Positions 34,457 to 45,000 of a stretch of DNA of 64,000 nt are shown in pieces. The DNA comes from Leucosporidium creatinivorum (lineage: Eukaryota; Basidiomycota; Microbotryomycetes; Leucosporidiales; Leucosporidiaceae), in the NCBI GenBank assembly GCA_001600635.1, contig BCKL01000038.1, positions 62,001-126,000 on the forward strand, in the 5' to 3' direction. Numbering within the stretch: position 1 is the stretch's first letter; each line of letters begins with the position of its first letter. A program made the translations under genes and the position numbers. The notes beneath the pieces are model-generated. The model did not search any database, was not told where the DNA came from, and was given only the letters and a program-made list of their open reading frames with translations.

Positions 34457-35687
34457 GGTTTGTGTAGGGTGGTGGTGCGAGTGTAGCTGAAGAGAGCAAG
34501 AGGTGGAAGAGCGGGAAGCACAGAGGAAGGAGGTGGGATCGGTGGTCAGGAAATTCGAATTCGAAAGGCTCGCCTCGTTTCCTGAGGCAGATTTAGATCA
34601 GAGTCCAAAACCAATGCATGGGACGGGATATGGGCATGATCGGGATGCAGCCTGGCACACTCGCGCAGGAGGGAGTCAACTTCGTGCTCGGCGCTGGCCT
34701 GCCGGCTCGGCTGGACGGGCGCTTTGGCTGAGTGCAGAGCCGACCAGCAACCACGCCATCACCACAGGTCTTAATCAAGAGGACTCCCGCTTGTGATGCC
34801 TGCGTCTCTGTCTTGGATTGCAGAGCGGGAAGGAAGATCCGGCGCTGAGGCAGCCAGGGCTGGCGCCGAACGTCTGAAACCGAAGCGAGAGAATTCTATG
34901 CTCCACAGAATCGGGTCCGCAGAAGCGAGAGCCGAGAATCCCTTTCGGGGATATCTTACACCTCGGCCAAAGGTTTTCTGCGTTGTTGCAAGTCGGCTGC
35001 CTCCAGACTTCGCTCGGCGATTCTCGCGGCGAAGGCAAGACCACTCTGCTGCTCGGGCACCCTCTCCTACAGTCACTCATAGCGTACCAGACAATAGAAC
35101 ATCAATGGAAGAGTCACAAATCGCCACTCGTAGGGCACTCCCGTGCATGCTATTTCGAGCGACGAACTGCGACGAAGGCCTTGCTCGGGTTGGATCCAGT
35201 CCCGAGGCCTCGGTCGATGTGATGGTAGCTGCACGAGGCTACGAGAGGACTCAATTGATACGATAGTCGGTATCACACTCGGTCACGAGGATCTTCTTCT
35301 GTGGGGCTCTCGCTACAGCGCTGTTCCTTCGGCCGTCTCATGCCGAACGTCGAGAAGTGGAGTTGAGGCGGCTGACATGTCAGACTTGCACTGCCCCCAG
35401 TCGCTCTTCGCTCTTAAGTATAAGCTGGAGCTCGAGCAGCCTTTCCTCGACTCGGAGCCTCCTTGTGAGCTCGGACCTCGCGCTTCAATTCTGACTCGAG
35501 GCCTTGCTGAGCTCGATTTCTCGCTCCTCCTCTTCCGCCGTCTTCTCGTCTTCAGCTCTCGACTCGCGCACTGGACTCGGAGCATCCTAGCAACTCGCCG
35601 GAAGCTCACTAGTCACCTACAACTACGCTGCACTCGCCTCTCACCCTCTCGAAGCTCCCTCGCTTCTTCTCGCTCTCAGAGCTCACC
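34457..35687. other. Intergenic region: duplicated flank, then promoter of F-box copy 3
   Basis: About 1.2 kb. The first 780 bp belongs to the inverted duplication (arm A) and aligns with 57830-58540 on the opposite strand. The remainder leads into F-box copy 3. Open frames here (for example 34793-35266) are not preserved in arm B, which argues against coding. Confidence 0.5.
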
Positions 35688-36922
35688 ATGTCGCCCACCT
35701 CTTCGGCTATCTTGCTTCAGCAGAGGACGAAGCCGAATCTTCTAATCGAGCTCGTCGGGTACATTCTGAAGCTCGCCTTACCCGTCGTCGGCTGGGGCAC
35801 CTACAAAGAGCGCTACGAGCTGCTACTCGCCTGCTCGCTCGTTCATTCGAGCTGGACCCCTTGGGCGCAGAGGGAGCTACACGAGGAGCTATTCGTCAAG
35901 GATTCGACACACGCTATCAGGGCACTGTCGGTCGAAGGAGTTCGTGAGGCGGTCAGGCGAGTTCATCTCGGCCCTCACGAGTGGTGGAGTGAGGTGCAAG
36001 AGGAGCTCGGTCCAGCTCAGATCGCGGAGTTGAAGATACCGACCGCTGTAAAGGAGCTTAGGCTGGCATGCGTGACGGTACGAACAGAGGACATGCTAGC
36101 CCTTGGAGGCGAGTTCTCTTCCGCCGAGCTGTACGCCGAGACTGAGCTGAGCTGACCTCGTCCGTTTTGCGCAGAGCTGGGCCTCGAGACGCAATGCCTC
36201 CGCTGGTGCAACTTCACCGACAAGTTAGAGCGCTACCCCGGGCCTCAAACGCCTCCCCCTTCCTTCGCCAGCCCGCCTCGCTTTCCATCGCTCACCAACC
36301 TCTCTCTGATCGACCCCTTCCTCATGACCGACACTATCCCCAACTGGAGCACCTGGCTCAATCCTAGCACCTTCCCTTTCCTTCGACGTCTCGCTATAGG
36401 ATACTCCTGCGGATACAGCAAGATGGGCAGCGCTCAGCATCACTTCCACCAGGCTCTCGCGCTCCTTGCGCCGCAGCTCACTGCCTTCACCCTCGTACTT
36501 GGGAGGCTAACTTCCCCTGGGAGAGCTTCACCTCCTTGCAACACCTCCGCCTTTATCCCCATGTCGAGTGCCCTTGGCATCTCCTCCGAGCCGCTCTCCA
36601 GCTACTACCAGCTCCTCTCGCAACTCTTCACGTCGGAGATCGTGCAGATCATCAGAAGAGCTTCGAACGATTCGCCACATGGCAACGCTGTGCCCTCCAT
36701 GCTCTCGTCGTAGCCTTCGCCGAGGGGGCGCTGAGCGTGGCAGATCTTCGTCAGCTGTCTGTCGAGCTCATCGGTGATGCTGAGATGAGCGAAGAGGTAG
36801 TGCGTAGCTTGGAAGAGATCAAAGACGCGATGTATGTTCGAGGAGGGTCGCTCGAGTACCGCTTGGGACGGGAGGGCGAGCGAAGTGGCCTGGAGAGCTG
36901 GGAGCGCTTCCTCGAGCCTTAG
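35688..36922 (+). CDS. F-box-like protein, copy 3, GC-AG intron and a frame break
   Basis: Diverged paralog of copies 1 and 2: MSPTSSAILLQQRTKPNLLI, ELVGYILKLALPVVGWGTYK (F-box-like), ERYELLLACSLVHSSWTPWA. The intron homologous to that of the paralogs starts with GC, not GT (36109-36174, GCGAGT...GCGCAG, with a GCTGAC motif); it joins ALG to ELGLETQCLRWCNF. Exon 2 continues FPSLTNLSLIDPFLM, FPFLRRLAIGYSCGYSKMG and LLAPQLTAFTLVLG, after which the homologous frame shifts (about 36505): the paralog-like continuation ANFPWESFTSLQHLRLYPHV ... WERFLEP lies in another frame, to TAG at 36922. One indel would explain it; pseudogene or sequence error. The final Trp codon of the paralogs is TAG here, and the intron over the stop codon (36922-36981) is retained. 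Confidence 0.6.
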
Positions 36923-37394
36923 TGAGTCCTTGCGCTCTTGTTTGCGGTCCCTTACCTCTCGCTTACTCTCTTCTAACATAGGTGACTCACTTGCTACATG
37001 CTGTGACGTTATTTTGTGACTTGCAACCACCCAGCCTTCGGTTTACTGCTCGGCTTCGGCATTGAGCTGCGAAGCTTCGCTTTGAGCGAGTACGTAGAGA
37101 GCGAAGCTCAACAGAAGAGTGCGACAGACATGATACGGTAATTTCGATCACCGAACGAGCTTTCCTTGACACTACAAGCCCTCGAGCGAGCTCGGCGACC
37201 GGCATGCGAAGCTCGGCGCTTAGTGTTCACTCGCAAGCTCGAGCTGAGGTGACAGAGGGGTCTCAAGGAGCTTTTGTGTACCTCTTGACACCCCTACAAC
37301 ACTCTCGGCTCTCCCCAGCTCTGTTCACACCCGGACTTCTTCACGAGAGGCGCGACTCTCTCTTCTTCACTTCACTCGTCTTCTCTCGCTCACG
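36923..37394. other. Intergenic region upstream of ENT3
   Basis: About 470 bp: 3' UTR intron of F-box copy 3, then the presumed ENT3 promoter with pyrimidine-rich stretches just before the start codon. No other feature seen. Confidence 0.4.
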
Positions 37395-39428
37395 ATGAAT
37401 TGGCTCGCGGATCAAGTTGAGGTGCTCGCCAAGCAGGCGTCGGTATGTACAGCCTTCGTATCTGCTCTGCACCGCTACAGAGCGCGCGAGCCTCTCATCC
37501 ACGTCGCTCACAACATGCGCGCGCTGTTCCCGCCTACAGGAGATCACGATGTACGATATCAAGAGCACTGTGAACAAGGTGAGCTGTGTAGTCCGCTGCT
37601 GCTGGCCTCAGAGCTGACGTACGATGAACTACAGGCCAAGAACATCGTCCTCAACCTGTCCGAGATCGAGTCCAAGGTCCGCGAGGCTACCAACGATGAC
37701 CCTTGGTGCGTGGAAAGATGAGCTACAGCTGTAGAGCGAGCTGCTGACCCTCGTCCTCTCTACAGGGGAGCGAGCTCGACTCTGATGCAGGACATCGCCC
37801 AGTCGTAAGCAACCCGTCCGCCCGCGCTCTCCGCTGAAGCCCGTGCTGACCTCTTACATTCACATACAGGACCTTCAACTTGTACGCCTGATCCTGCACA
37901 GCCCGCACAAGCTGCCTCGGCCCCGCTAACGCTCTTGCCTTCCGCGTTTCAGCCAACTGTTCAACGAGATCATGCCCTGCATTTACGCCCGCTTCACCGA
38001 GAAGGAAGCCAGGCAATGGCGTCAAATCTACAAGGCCCTCGTCCTCCTCGAGTGAACTTACCCGCGCTGCTGCCACCGACGGCCGAAACCGACGCGCTGA
38101 CGCTGCTCTCCCCGCCTCGCAGATACTTGGTCAAGAACGGCTCCGAGCGAGTGATTGACGATGCACGATCGCATCTCAGTCTCATCAAGGTCCTGCGCAA
38201 CTTCCACTACACCGACGAGAACGCCAAGGACCAGGGTATCAACGGTGAGCTCCCTTTCTCGGTCTCGCGAGACGCGTGCCGTTCGCTCACTTCCCTGCCC
38301 CTCTACAGTCCGCAATCGCTCGAAGGAGCTTGCTGAGCTGCTTTCCGACTTGGACCGCGTGCGCCAGGAGCGGAGGAAGGCCAAGCAGAACCGCAACAAG
38401 TACACGGGAGTTGGAAACGACGGCTTCGGCGGAGGAGGGGGAGGAGGTCCTAGCTTCACGTCGGCTACAGGCTCGAGGTACGGAGGGTTCGGGTCGGATT
38501 CGATGGAGGGAGGATCTGGTGAGTGATGCAGCTCGTCCACTTGCCGTCAGTCTCGTGCTAACGCCCGCCCTTGCAACAGGCGGAGGAGGAGGAGGCCATT
38601 CGTCAGGCGGCTTCTCGGATTCGCGCGCTCCGGCTGGAGAGTTCGAGGAGTACGATGCTGGAGAGTGGGAGGATGGGGACCGTCGAGGAGGATCCAGCGG
38701 CGGTGGAGGGCACGCCTCGTCGTCGCGCAACAGCTCGAGCCGAACCTCGGCGCCAACACGAACGGCCTCCAAGCCGACTCCTCCTCCTCCCAAGCCCGCT
38801 GCTCCCGCGCCCGAGGTCAACCTCTTTGACTTTGACGATGATGAGCAGCAGCCTACCCCTCCTCCCAAGTTTGCCGCCACCATGCCCGCCGCCAACCTCG
38901 ATGGTGAGTCGGAGCCGACCCTGCTTCGCTCGACAATGCTGACCTCGCCTTGCCGCAGACGACTTTGACGACTTCCAATCCGCCTCGCCTGCTCCCGTCG
39001 CTGCTGCACCTGCTCAGCCCGCCAAAGCCAACCAAAACGTCTTCGACCTGCTCAACGCCCAACCCGCTCGGCCGACAATGGCTGCCCCTCCCCCTGCACC
39101 CATGGCCGCCCCCATGTCCAACTTTGCACCTCTTCAAGCTCAGCCTTCCCGACCAGCACTCCAGCCCCAGACCTCGTCCTTCTCGGCTGCGAAGCCAGCT
39201 ACCCCCGCCGCCGCCCCGGCGCCAAAGGCAGCATCCGATTTCTCGGACCTCTTTGGCGACTTTGGAGGAGCGTCGTCGAGCAAGCCTGCTGCTGCAGCGG
39301 CGGGAGCGGGTCCCAAGATGACGATTGCGCAGATGCAGGCGCAGAAGAGGCAGGATTCCCTCTTCGCTGCTCCTTCGGCGGGAGCTTCGCAGGGTGGAGG
39401 AGCGAGCGGATGGGACAGCCTTCTGTAG
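37395..39428 (+). CDS. ENT3: Epsin-like clathrin adaptor Ent3 (ENTH domain)
   Basis: Adaptor for clathrin traffic between trans-Golgi and endosomes; the ENTH domain binds phosphoinositides. Spliced N-terminus: MNWLADQVEVLAKQAS, EITMYDIKSTVNK, AKNIVLNLSEIESKVREATN, DDPWGASSTLMQDIAQS, TFNF, QLFNEIMPCIYARFTEKEAR, QWRQIYKALVLLEYLVKNGS and ERVIDDARSHLSLIKVLRNF, then HYTDENAKDQGINVRNRSKE. This is a complete ENTH domain (about 150 aa) of the Ent3/CLINT1 type. TFNF is encoded on a 12-nt exon (37870-37881). The tail is Gly-, Ser-, Pro- and Ala-rich with acidic adaptor motifs (VNLFDFDDDEQ, DDFDDFQSA, ASDFSDLFGDFGG), likely clathrin/gamma-ear binding, ending GGASGWDSLL at 39428. About 500 aa. It is followed 313 bp downstream by the ArfGAP GLO3, another Golgi-traffic gene on the same strand. 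Confidence 0.92.
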
Positions 39429-39741
39429 ACGGGGTTTGTGTAGTCGTGCTTCTATCAGGGTCATTCACCCCCTTTGGTATTCTCTGGCAAGCCATGTTCA
39501 TCCTCGACCCCGTCCCAGCTTGAGTGAAGGCCTCGACCGAATCGCACACGTCGAAGGCGACTCGCCGGCTGGCTCTCTCCTTCCAACCTCTCGCTCGTTT
39601 CTCGCCGCCTCAGCTCGCAGGACTCATACAGCACTACAGGATACCTTCCGGGTCACCTGACGCGCCTACCTGCTCGCTTCACTACAGCGCAACAGCCTCG
39701 ACCGCGCGCTCCCTCCCTCTCGCCTCCAACTCTCCCTCAAA
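39429..39741. other. Short intergenic region ENT3-GLO3
   Basis: 313 bp holding the ENT3 3' end and GLO3 promoter. Nothing else recognised. Confidence 0.4.
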
Positions 39742-41754
39742 ATGAGCGCCAATTCCAAGGAGCGCGATGCCATCTTCGCCGTCTTGCGCTCGCAAAAGGC
39801 CAACAAGGTACGCTCTGCTCAGCTGCAGCAGCTCTGTGCCGAGAGCGCTGCTTCAAGGACTTGTTTGCTGACCTCGATCTCGTCTCGCGGCTGCCCGGTG
39901 CTTAGATGTGCTTCGACTGCAAGGCCAAGGTGAGCTGATCTGGTGCACGCTACGCGTGAGCCTGCTGCTGACGAGCTGCACCCCTACAGAACCCCACCTG
40001 GTCCTCAGTCACGTTCGGAGTCTACATCTGTCTCGACTGCTCGAGGTGAGCTGCTACTTGCTCGGCTTGGAGAGCTCTGCTGACCGCCTGCATTGCATCA
40101 GTGTGCACCGTAACGCTGGAGTCCACGTCACCTTCGTTCGGTGAGCTGCTGCACTCGAAAGACGGCGCCGCGCGTTGCGTGCGTGGAATGAATGCGACGG
40201 CTCGACTGACACACTCTGCTCCCCTACAGCTCTACCAATATGGATATCTGGAAGTGGAGGGAGCTGCGAGTGATGAAGGTCGGCGGCAACGCCTCCTTCG
40301 CCGACTTCCTCGCCCGTCACCCTGGTTCTGGGTCGACTTCGCACGACACCAAGGAGAAGTACCTCTCGCGCGCCGCCGGACTGTACAAGGAGGAGCTCGC
40401 CAAGCGTTCCGCCGAGGACGAGAAGCGCTTCGGACCCGGCAAGGTCTACGTCGAGGGCGTTGCTGGACAAGGAGAGGCCCCCGTCCCCGAAGGCAACGAC
40501 GGCGACTTCTTTGACACCTGGGATGCACCACCCGCCGCTAAGAAGGCTCTTGCCCCTCCTTCTGCTACCCCTCCTCTCATCCAGTTCGGCCTCTCGCCCG
40601 GCAACACTCCCCTCAGCTCCCGCCCTTCCTCCCCTCGCGTCTCCTCTTCTGCCGGCGCCTCCCCCGTACTCAACTCGGGCGCATCCACCCCGACTGTCGC
40701 ACCCGCGGCTCCTCGTACCGTCACTTCCTCCTCACTTCGCACCACCTCTTCCGCTTCCTCCACCACCTCGACCGCTCGGCCCAAGATGACACTCGGCGCT
40801 CGAACAATCTCGGGCTCGACCGCCGGCTCTGGTCCCGTCGGGCGCGGAAAGCTCGGCGTGAAGAAGGGTGGAGTCGTCAATTTCGAGGAAGCCGAGCGCA
40901 AGGCTCGCGAGGAGGAGGAGCGCATCAAGAAGCTCGGTTACGATGAGCGGCAGGAGCGCGAGGCGGCCGAGGCGGCTTCCGCTGCAGCAGCAAAGTCGGC
41001 TGCTACCCGTGGAGGTTATGGATCGAAGTCGGAGAGCAACGGCAAGGCCAAGAGGGATAGCATTGAGACCGAGAGGCTGGGGATGGGCTTCAAGCGGTTG
41101 GGCTTTGGGCAGATTCAGGGTATGAGTGGAGAGGAGGCGGCGAAGGAGGCGGCTAAGCAGGCCAAGCTCGCCGAGAGGAGATCAAGGGGTATCGCCGATG
41201 ACTACGAAGGTGAGTCCTCGCTTCTTCATTCGCCGCGTCGACGTCGCCGAAGCTGATGCTCCCCTCCCACACAGAGCCAACTTCTGACTACGCTCGCAAG
41301 AACTTCGGAAACCAGAAAGGTGCGTTGCAGGTGCTCAGCGTCTTGCGACCGTCGAAGCTGACCTCGTCGCCGACCGCAGGAATCTCTTCGGACATGTACC
41401 ACCAAACCGGCGCCTACGACGCCAACTCGGCTCGGGAAGCGCAACAGCGTCTCCAGTCCTTCAACGGCGCTACCGCCATCTCCTCGAACCAGTACTACGG
41501 CCGCGACGACGACGAGGCGCAGGACATGGAGGACTCGATCCTCGGCGCCAACGGCCTCGGAGGACTCGAGGCTGGAGCTCGCGACGCTGTCAGGACGATC
41601 ATGGAGCAGACGGGCATCGAGAGCTTGGATGACGTGCAGGTGGCTTTGAGGCAGGGAGCCCTCAAGGTGAGTTCGCCGAGCTGTCTTTCTCGCGGCAAAA
41701 GCTGACTGGTCCCTCTCAATACAGCTGAGCGACATGCTGGCGAGGTACGCCTGA
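39742..41754 (+). CDS. GLO3: ADP-ribosylation factor GTPase-activating protein Glo3 (ARFGAP2/3-like)
   Basis: Stimulates GTP hydrolysis on Arf1 during COPI vesicle traffic at the Golgi. The ArfGAP domain is spread over five small exons: MSANSKERDAIFAVLRSQKA (NK), MCFDCKAK (24-nt exon), NPTWSSVTFGVYICLDCS, VHRNAGVHVTFVR and STNMDIWKWRELRVMKVGGN. The zinc finger CxxC-x16-CxxC and the catalytic Arg of VHRNxGVH are present. After LARHPGSGS...KYLSRAAGLYKEELAKR comes a Ser/Pro/Thr-rich linker, a basic-acidic helical region (EEAERKAREEEERIKKLGYD), and the Glo3 regulatory motif region (RLGMGFKRLGFGQ, DYARKNFGNQKGISSDMYHQ). The end is LSDMLARYA at 41754. About 440 aa. The GFKRLGFG and KNFGNQKGISSDM segments favour Glo3/ARFGAP2-3 over Gcs1. 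Confidence 0.93.
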
Positions 41755-42085
41755 TCGAGCCTGCAGGCTGCTGAGGAGGAGGAGTATAGACGGTGGAGTT
41801 GCGGGAGATGCAGTTCGAGTGGTTCGCTTTCGGTGCAGGCGTGTTACGACTTTCTTGGGGCACTGTTCTTGATGCTAGGTAAGAACCGGTTGCACGATAC
41901 TCGAGCCTCAACGCTCTATGGAGGTGCGAAGCCCGAGGCGACGAGAGGCTGCGAGCGCCGACGTCCGATTCGCTTTCCTCTCAACCACAGCAGTCGAGGT
42001 CGGTCGAAATAAGATCAATGCAATAATCTACAGCAACATACTGCTCGCCTCACTGTCTCTGCAATGTTCTCCGCTAATGCCCAAG
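41755..42085. other. Convergent intergenic region GLO3/helicase
   Basis: About 330 bp between two stop codons; 3' UTRs of both genes. A pyrimidine-rich and A/T-richer stretch near 42000-42060 may hold the poly(A) signals. Nothing else seen. Confidence 0.35.
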
Positions 42086-45000
42086 CTAAGCTCTAAGACG
42101 TCCTAGCGCCTCCGCCAACTCCTCCACCTCGTCGTCATCCTCATCGTCGTCCAAGCGCCCCAATCTCGGCTTCTCCTTTTCGCCATTGCTACGACTACGC
42201 TCCTTCGGCATCGTCAGAGCTCCCTTGACGCCGATCCTCATTCGCTCGGCGAGCTCGGGACCGTGCTGATTGAGGGGGACGGACTTGAGGGCGAGGGCCT
42301 CGAGCTTGGCGAACCACCCCTCCGCTTCTCGAAAGAGGGAAGGAGCTGCTCCAAGCGAGCGCGAAGCTTTGCGGGAGTCGAGGCGATGATGAGGGGGTCG
42401 GAGGCTTTGAGATTGCCGAGGACGGCGGCGAGGGCGTGTTGGAGCTTGCTGCGAGAGTGAACGGCCGCTAATGAGCGAGGGCACATCGCTAGAAGTAGGT
42501 GAGCAGCCGGACTGACCTGCCCGAGGTCATCAGGTCTCCAGCGAGCTCGAGAACGTCCTCCTGAGCAGTCTTCCACGCCTTCTTGAGAGCTGGACAACGT
42601 CGAAGCGTCAGCATTGGTATCGGTGAACGAAGAAGAGATCTTCACTTACCACTGCGAGCAAAGACCTGAGGACGCGGATGATGACCTTGTTGACTAAGTC
42701 GTTGACGAGGCGTTGACTGGAAAAGAAGATCAGCTTTCGCTCGTCTCGGCGCCGAGCCACGAAGCAGGAGAGCGGAACGCACGGAAAGTCGACAACATCA
42801 CGGCTCGATACGAAGCGAATGAGTCGGCGCATGACGGATCGCGGTAAGAGCAGCTCGTTCCAACACCAAGGATCGTCCAACGAGCCTGATTTGGTCGCCG
42901 CCGAAAGGATTGCGAGAGCGCCGAGATCCTCGAGCAGTTCGACGAGAGCGGTGGCGTCGAATGGAAGGTGATAGTTAGAGATGTGTCTGCAAGAGTAAAA
43001 ACCTTGTCAGCTCCGAGCTACACCGTGGGGAGGCGAAGACGGACTCGACGACGCTCAGAATCCCTTGCAGCGGTTGCCAAACGATGGGAGCGTCGGCTTT
43101 AAGCTGCAGCCATAACACGAGACCTTGAGTGACCGGACGCTGTGACCGACCGTGGTGGTACTGCAAGTCGCGATTCTTGCTCGTAACGAGAGGGATGCGG
43201 CTGCCGAGCGCTGAGAAGGAGGCGGGAGAGATGTCGGAGGCCANCATGGCCAAGCGAGTCCACTTGGGGAGGATGGCGGAGCCGATGGTCGATGGGATAC
43301 GAAGGAGAGCGTCCTCGGCGCGGCGGGCAATGCGTGCGGTGGTGAGGAGCCAGTCGCCCTCCCTCTTGCGGTCGAGCGCCTCGCCCGACGCTCCCGAGAA
43401 GGCGTGAGGAGGATGAAGAGAGAGGGAGAGGATGTCGAGCCATTTACTGTTCTCGAAAATGTTTGTTAGCAGATGATCATGCGAGGAAAGCGGGCTTGAG
43501 CGACTCACTTTTGCTCAGCCCGCCGAGCCGCCCCATCCGCTCCTTCGCCGAGGATGCTAGTGACAAAGTCGAAGGCTGCAGTCATCCGAAGGACAGCCGA
43601 AAGGACGTCTAGTCGCGATTGGAATCGAGCCTCGGTGAGATTGCCCGGCGAGACGTGCAGTCGGTCACATTGTGGATGGGTGCAGGAAGCCGTTGCGAAG
43701 GCGAAGCATGGCGGCCGAAGGTCTCGAGCCTTGCTGAGCGAGTTGGAGGTGAGGAAGAGGAAGTCGTCTAAGCGTTTGGCCAGGAAGCGAGAGGCGAGAG
43801 GGCGAAGAACGGCGACCGGCACGAGACGTGCCGCCTCCTTCTCCTCGCCTTGTCCAGGCTTGGGGAGGAGNAGGAAGAGAGGCGACGTAGGGAGAACCTT
43901 GATGNNGGAGAGCTCGAGCTTCTCGCCGCTGTCGGCTTGACGCAGGCCCAGCAGGCGTTGNGTTGGCGCNTCGGCGATGTCGAGCTTGCCTCCCTGCTTG
44001 AGAAGGCGTCGAACGAGAGAGCTGTACGTCTCGACGTCGCTGATGTAGGCGCTGATGTGGTCGAGAGAGGTGTAGCTGAAGTCGGGGATCTCGGAGAGGG
44101 CGGCGTCGAGCGAGTTGAGGGCGTGGGCGAGGTTGTCCTCTTCCTTCCATTCGAAGCCGAGCGTTCGCAGCGAGACGAGGTCCTTGGAGGTGACGAGCTG
44201 GTACATGGAGATCTAGCAAAAGGGGAAAGGGTCAGTAATTCATAGCATGAACGGTCTCTCGAGACTGACCTCCTTGCGAAGCTCCTGCTCGCCATCGAAC
44301 GGCTCCTTGATGGCGTCGAGCACCGACGACGTCTCCTTGAGCATCTCGGATGCTTGCGTGAAGCGCTTCTCGTCGGTCCAGTCGTCCGAGGATCCAAACG
44401 GGAGCTCTGTAAAACGGTGGCGCCGGGTCAGCGAGGAGGTCGGGGATGAGGGGACTTGAGATCGACTCACGCTGCGAAAGCAGCTCGGAAAAGCAACGAG
44501 CGGCCATAACATTCGAGGCTTGACGTCCTGCTTTTGAGTATAGCGTAGCAGCGACTCGTAGCTGACCGTCGTCCATGGCGAGCTGAGCGGCTTCCTCGAA
44601 GCGACCGAGAGCGACAAGAAGCTCGCGCTGTACGTCGTCGAAGCCGTAATCCTCGGCGCTGTGGTACGAAATCGAAAGTGTAAGTGTCGCGGTACAAGAA
44701 GAACCAAGCGGAGGACGACTCACAAGGCTAGCAGCTCCTCGTCGGTAGTGAAGAGGGACTTGGCCGACTCGATCTTGCCGCGCTTGAGATACGACAGGCG
44801 AGCAGGGTAGAAGACCTTAGCTCGAGTAGAGTCCTCCACCTCGGTGATGTGCGCCTTGACGACTCGAACGGCCTCCTCAATCATGCGGGCGCGGAGGAAG
44901 AGCAACGCCGAGCGGTCGAACTCCCCGGCCTGCTCGTAGTCGCCGGCAGCATCGGCGAGACGGTCGGCGGAGAGGAACAGCTCGGCTGATACTACGTAGA

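Larger units (their letters stand above)
31950..35240 (+). repeat. Inverted duplication, arm A (about 3.2 kb, diverged)
   Basis: This stretch is similar, in inverted orientation, to about 57830-61050. In order it holds the 3' end of an F-box gene, a shared spacer, the Cys-rich secreted gene, its promoter, and about 700 bp beyond. Shared anchor words include CATATCTGAG, GGTTCGAACGGCTCTCGCA, GTGCTCGGCGCTGGCCTGC, CTCGGCGATTCTCG and TCCCGTGCATGCTATT. Boundaries are approximate. Arm A contains a 30-nt tandem duplication that arm B lacks. Confidence 0.75.

Noticed and set aside
34983-35222. P-loop-like frame LGDSRGEGKTTLLLGH in the duplicated flank
   Set aside because: It fits a Walker A pattern, but arm B at the same place is out of frame with stops, and nothing else of an NTPase is present. 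Likely chance or a very old relic.
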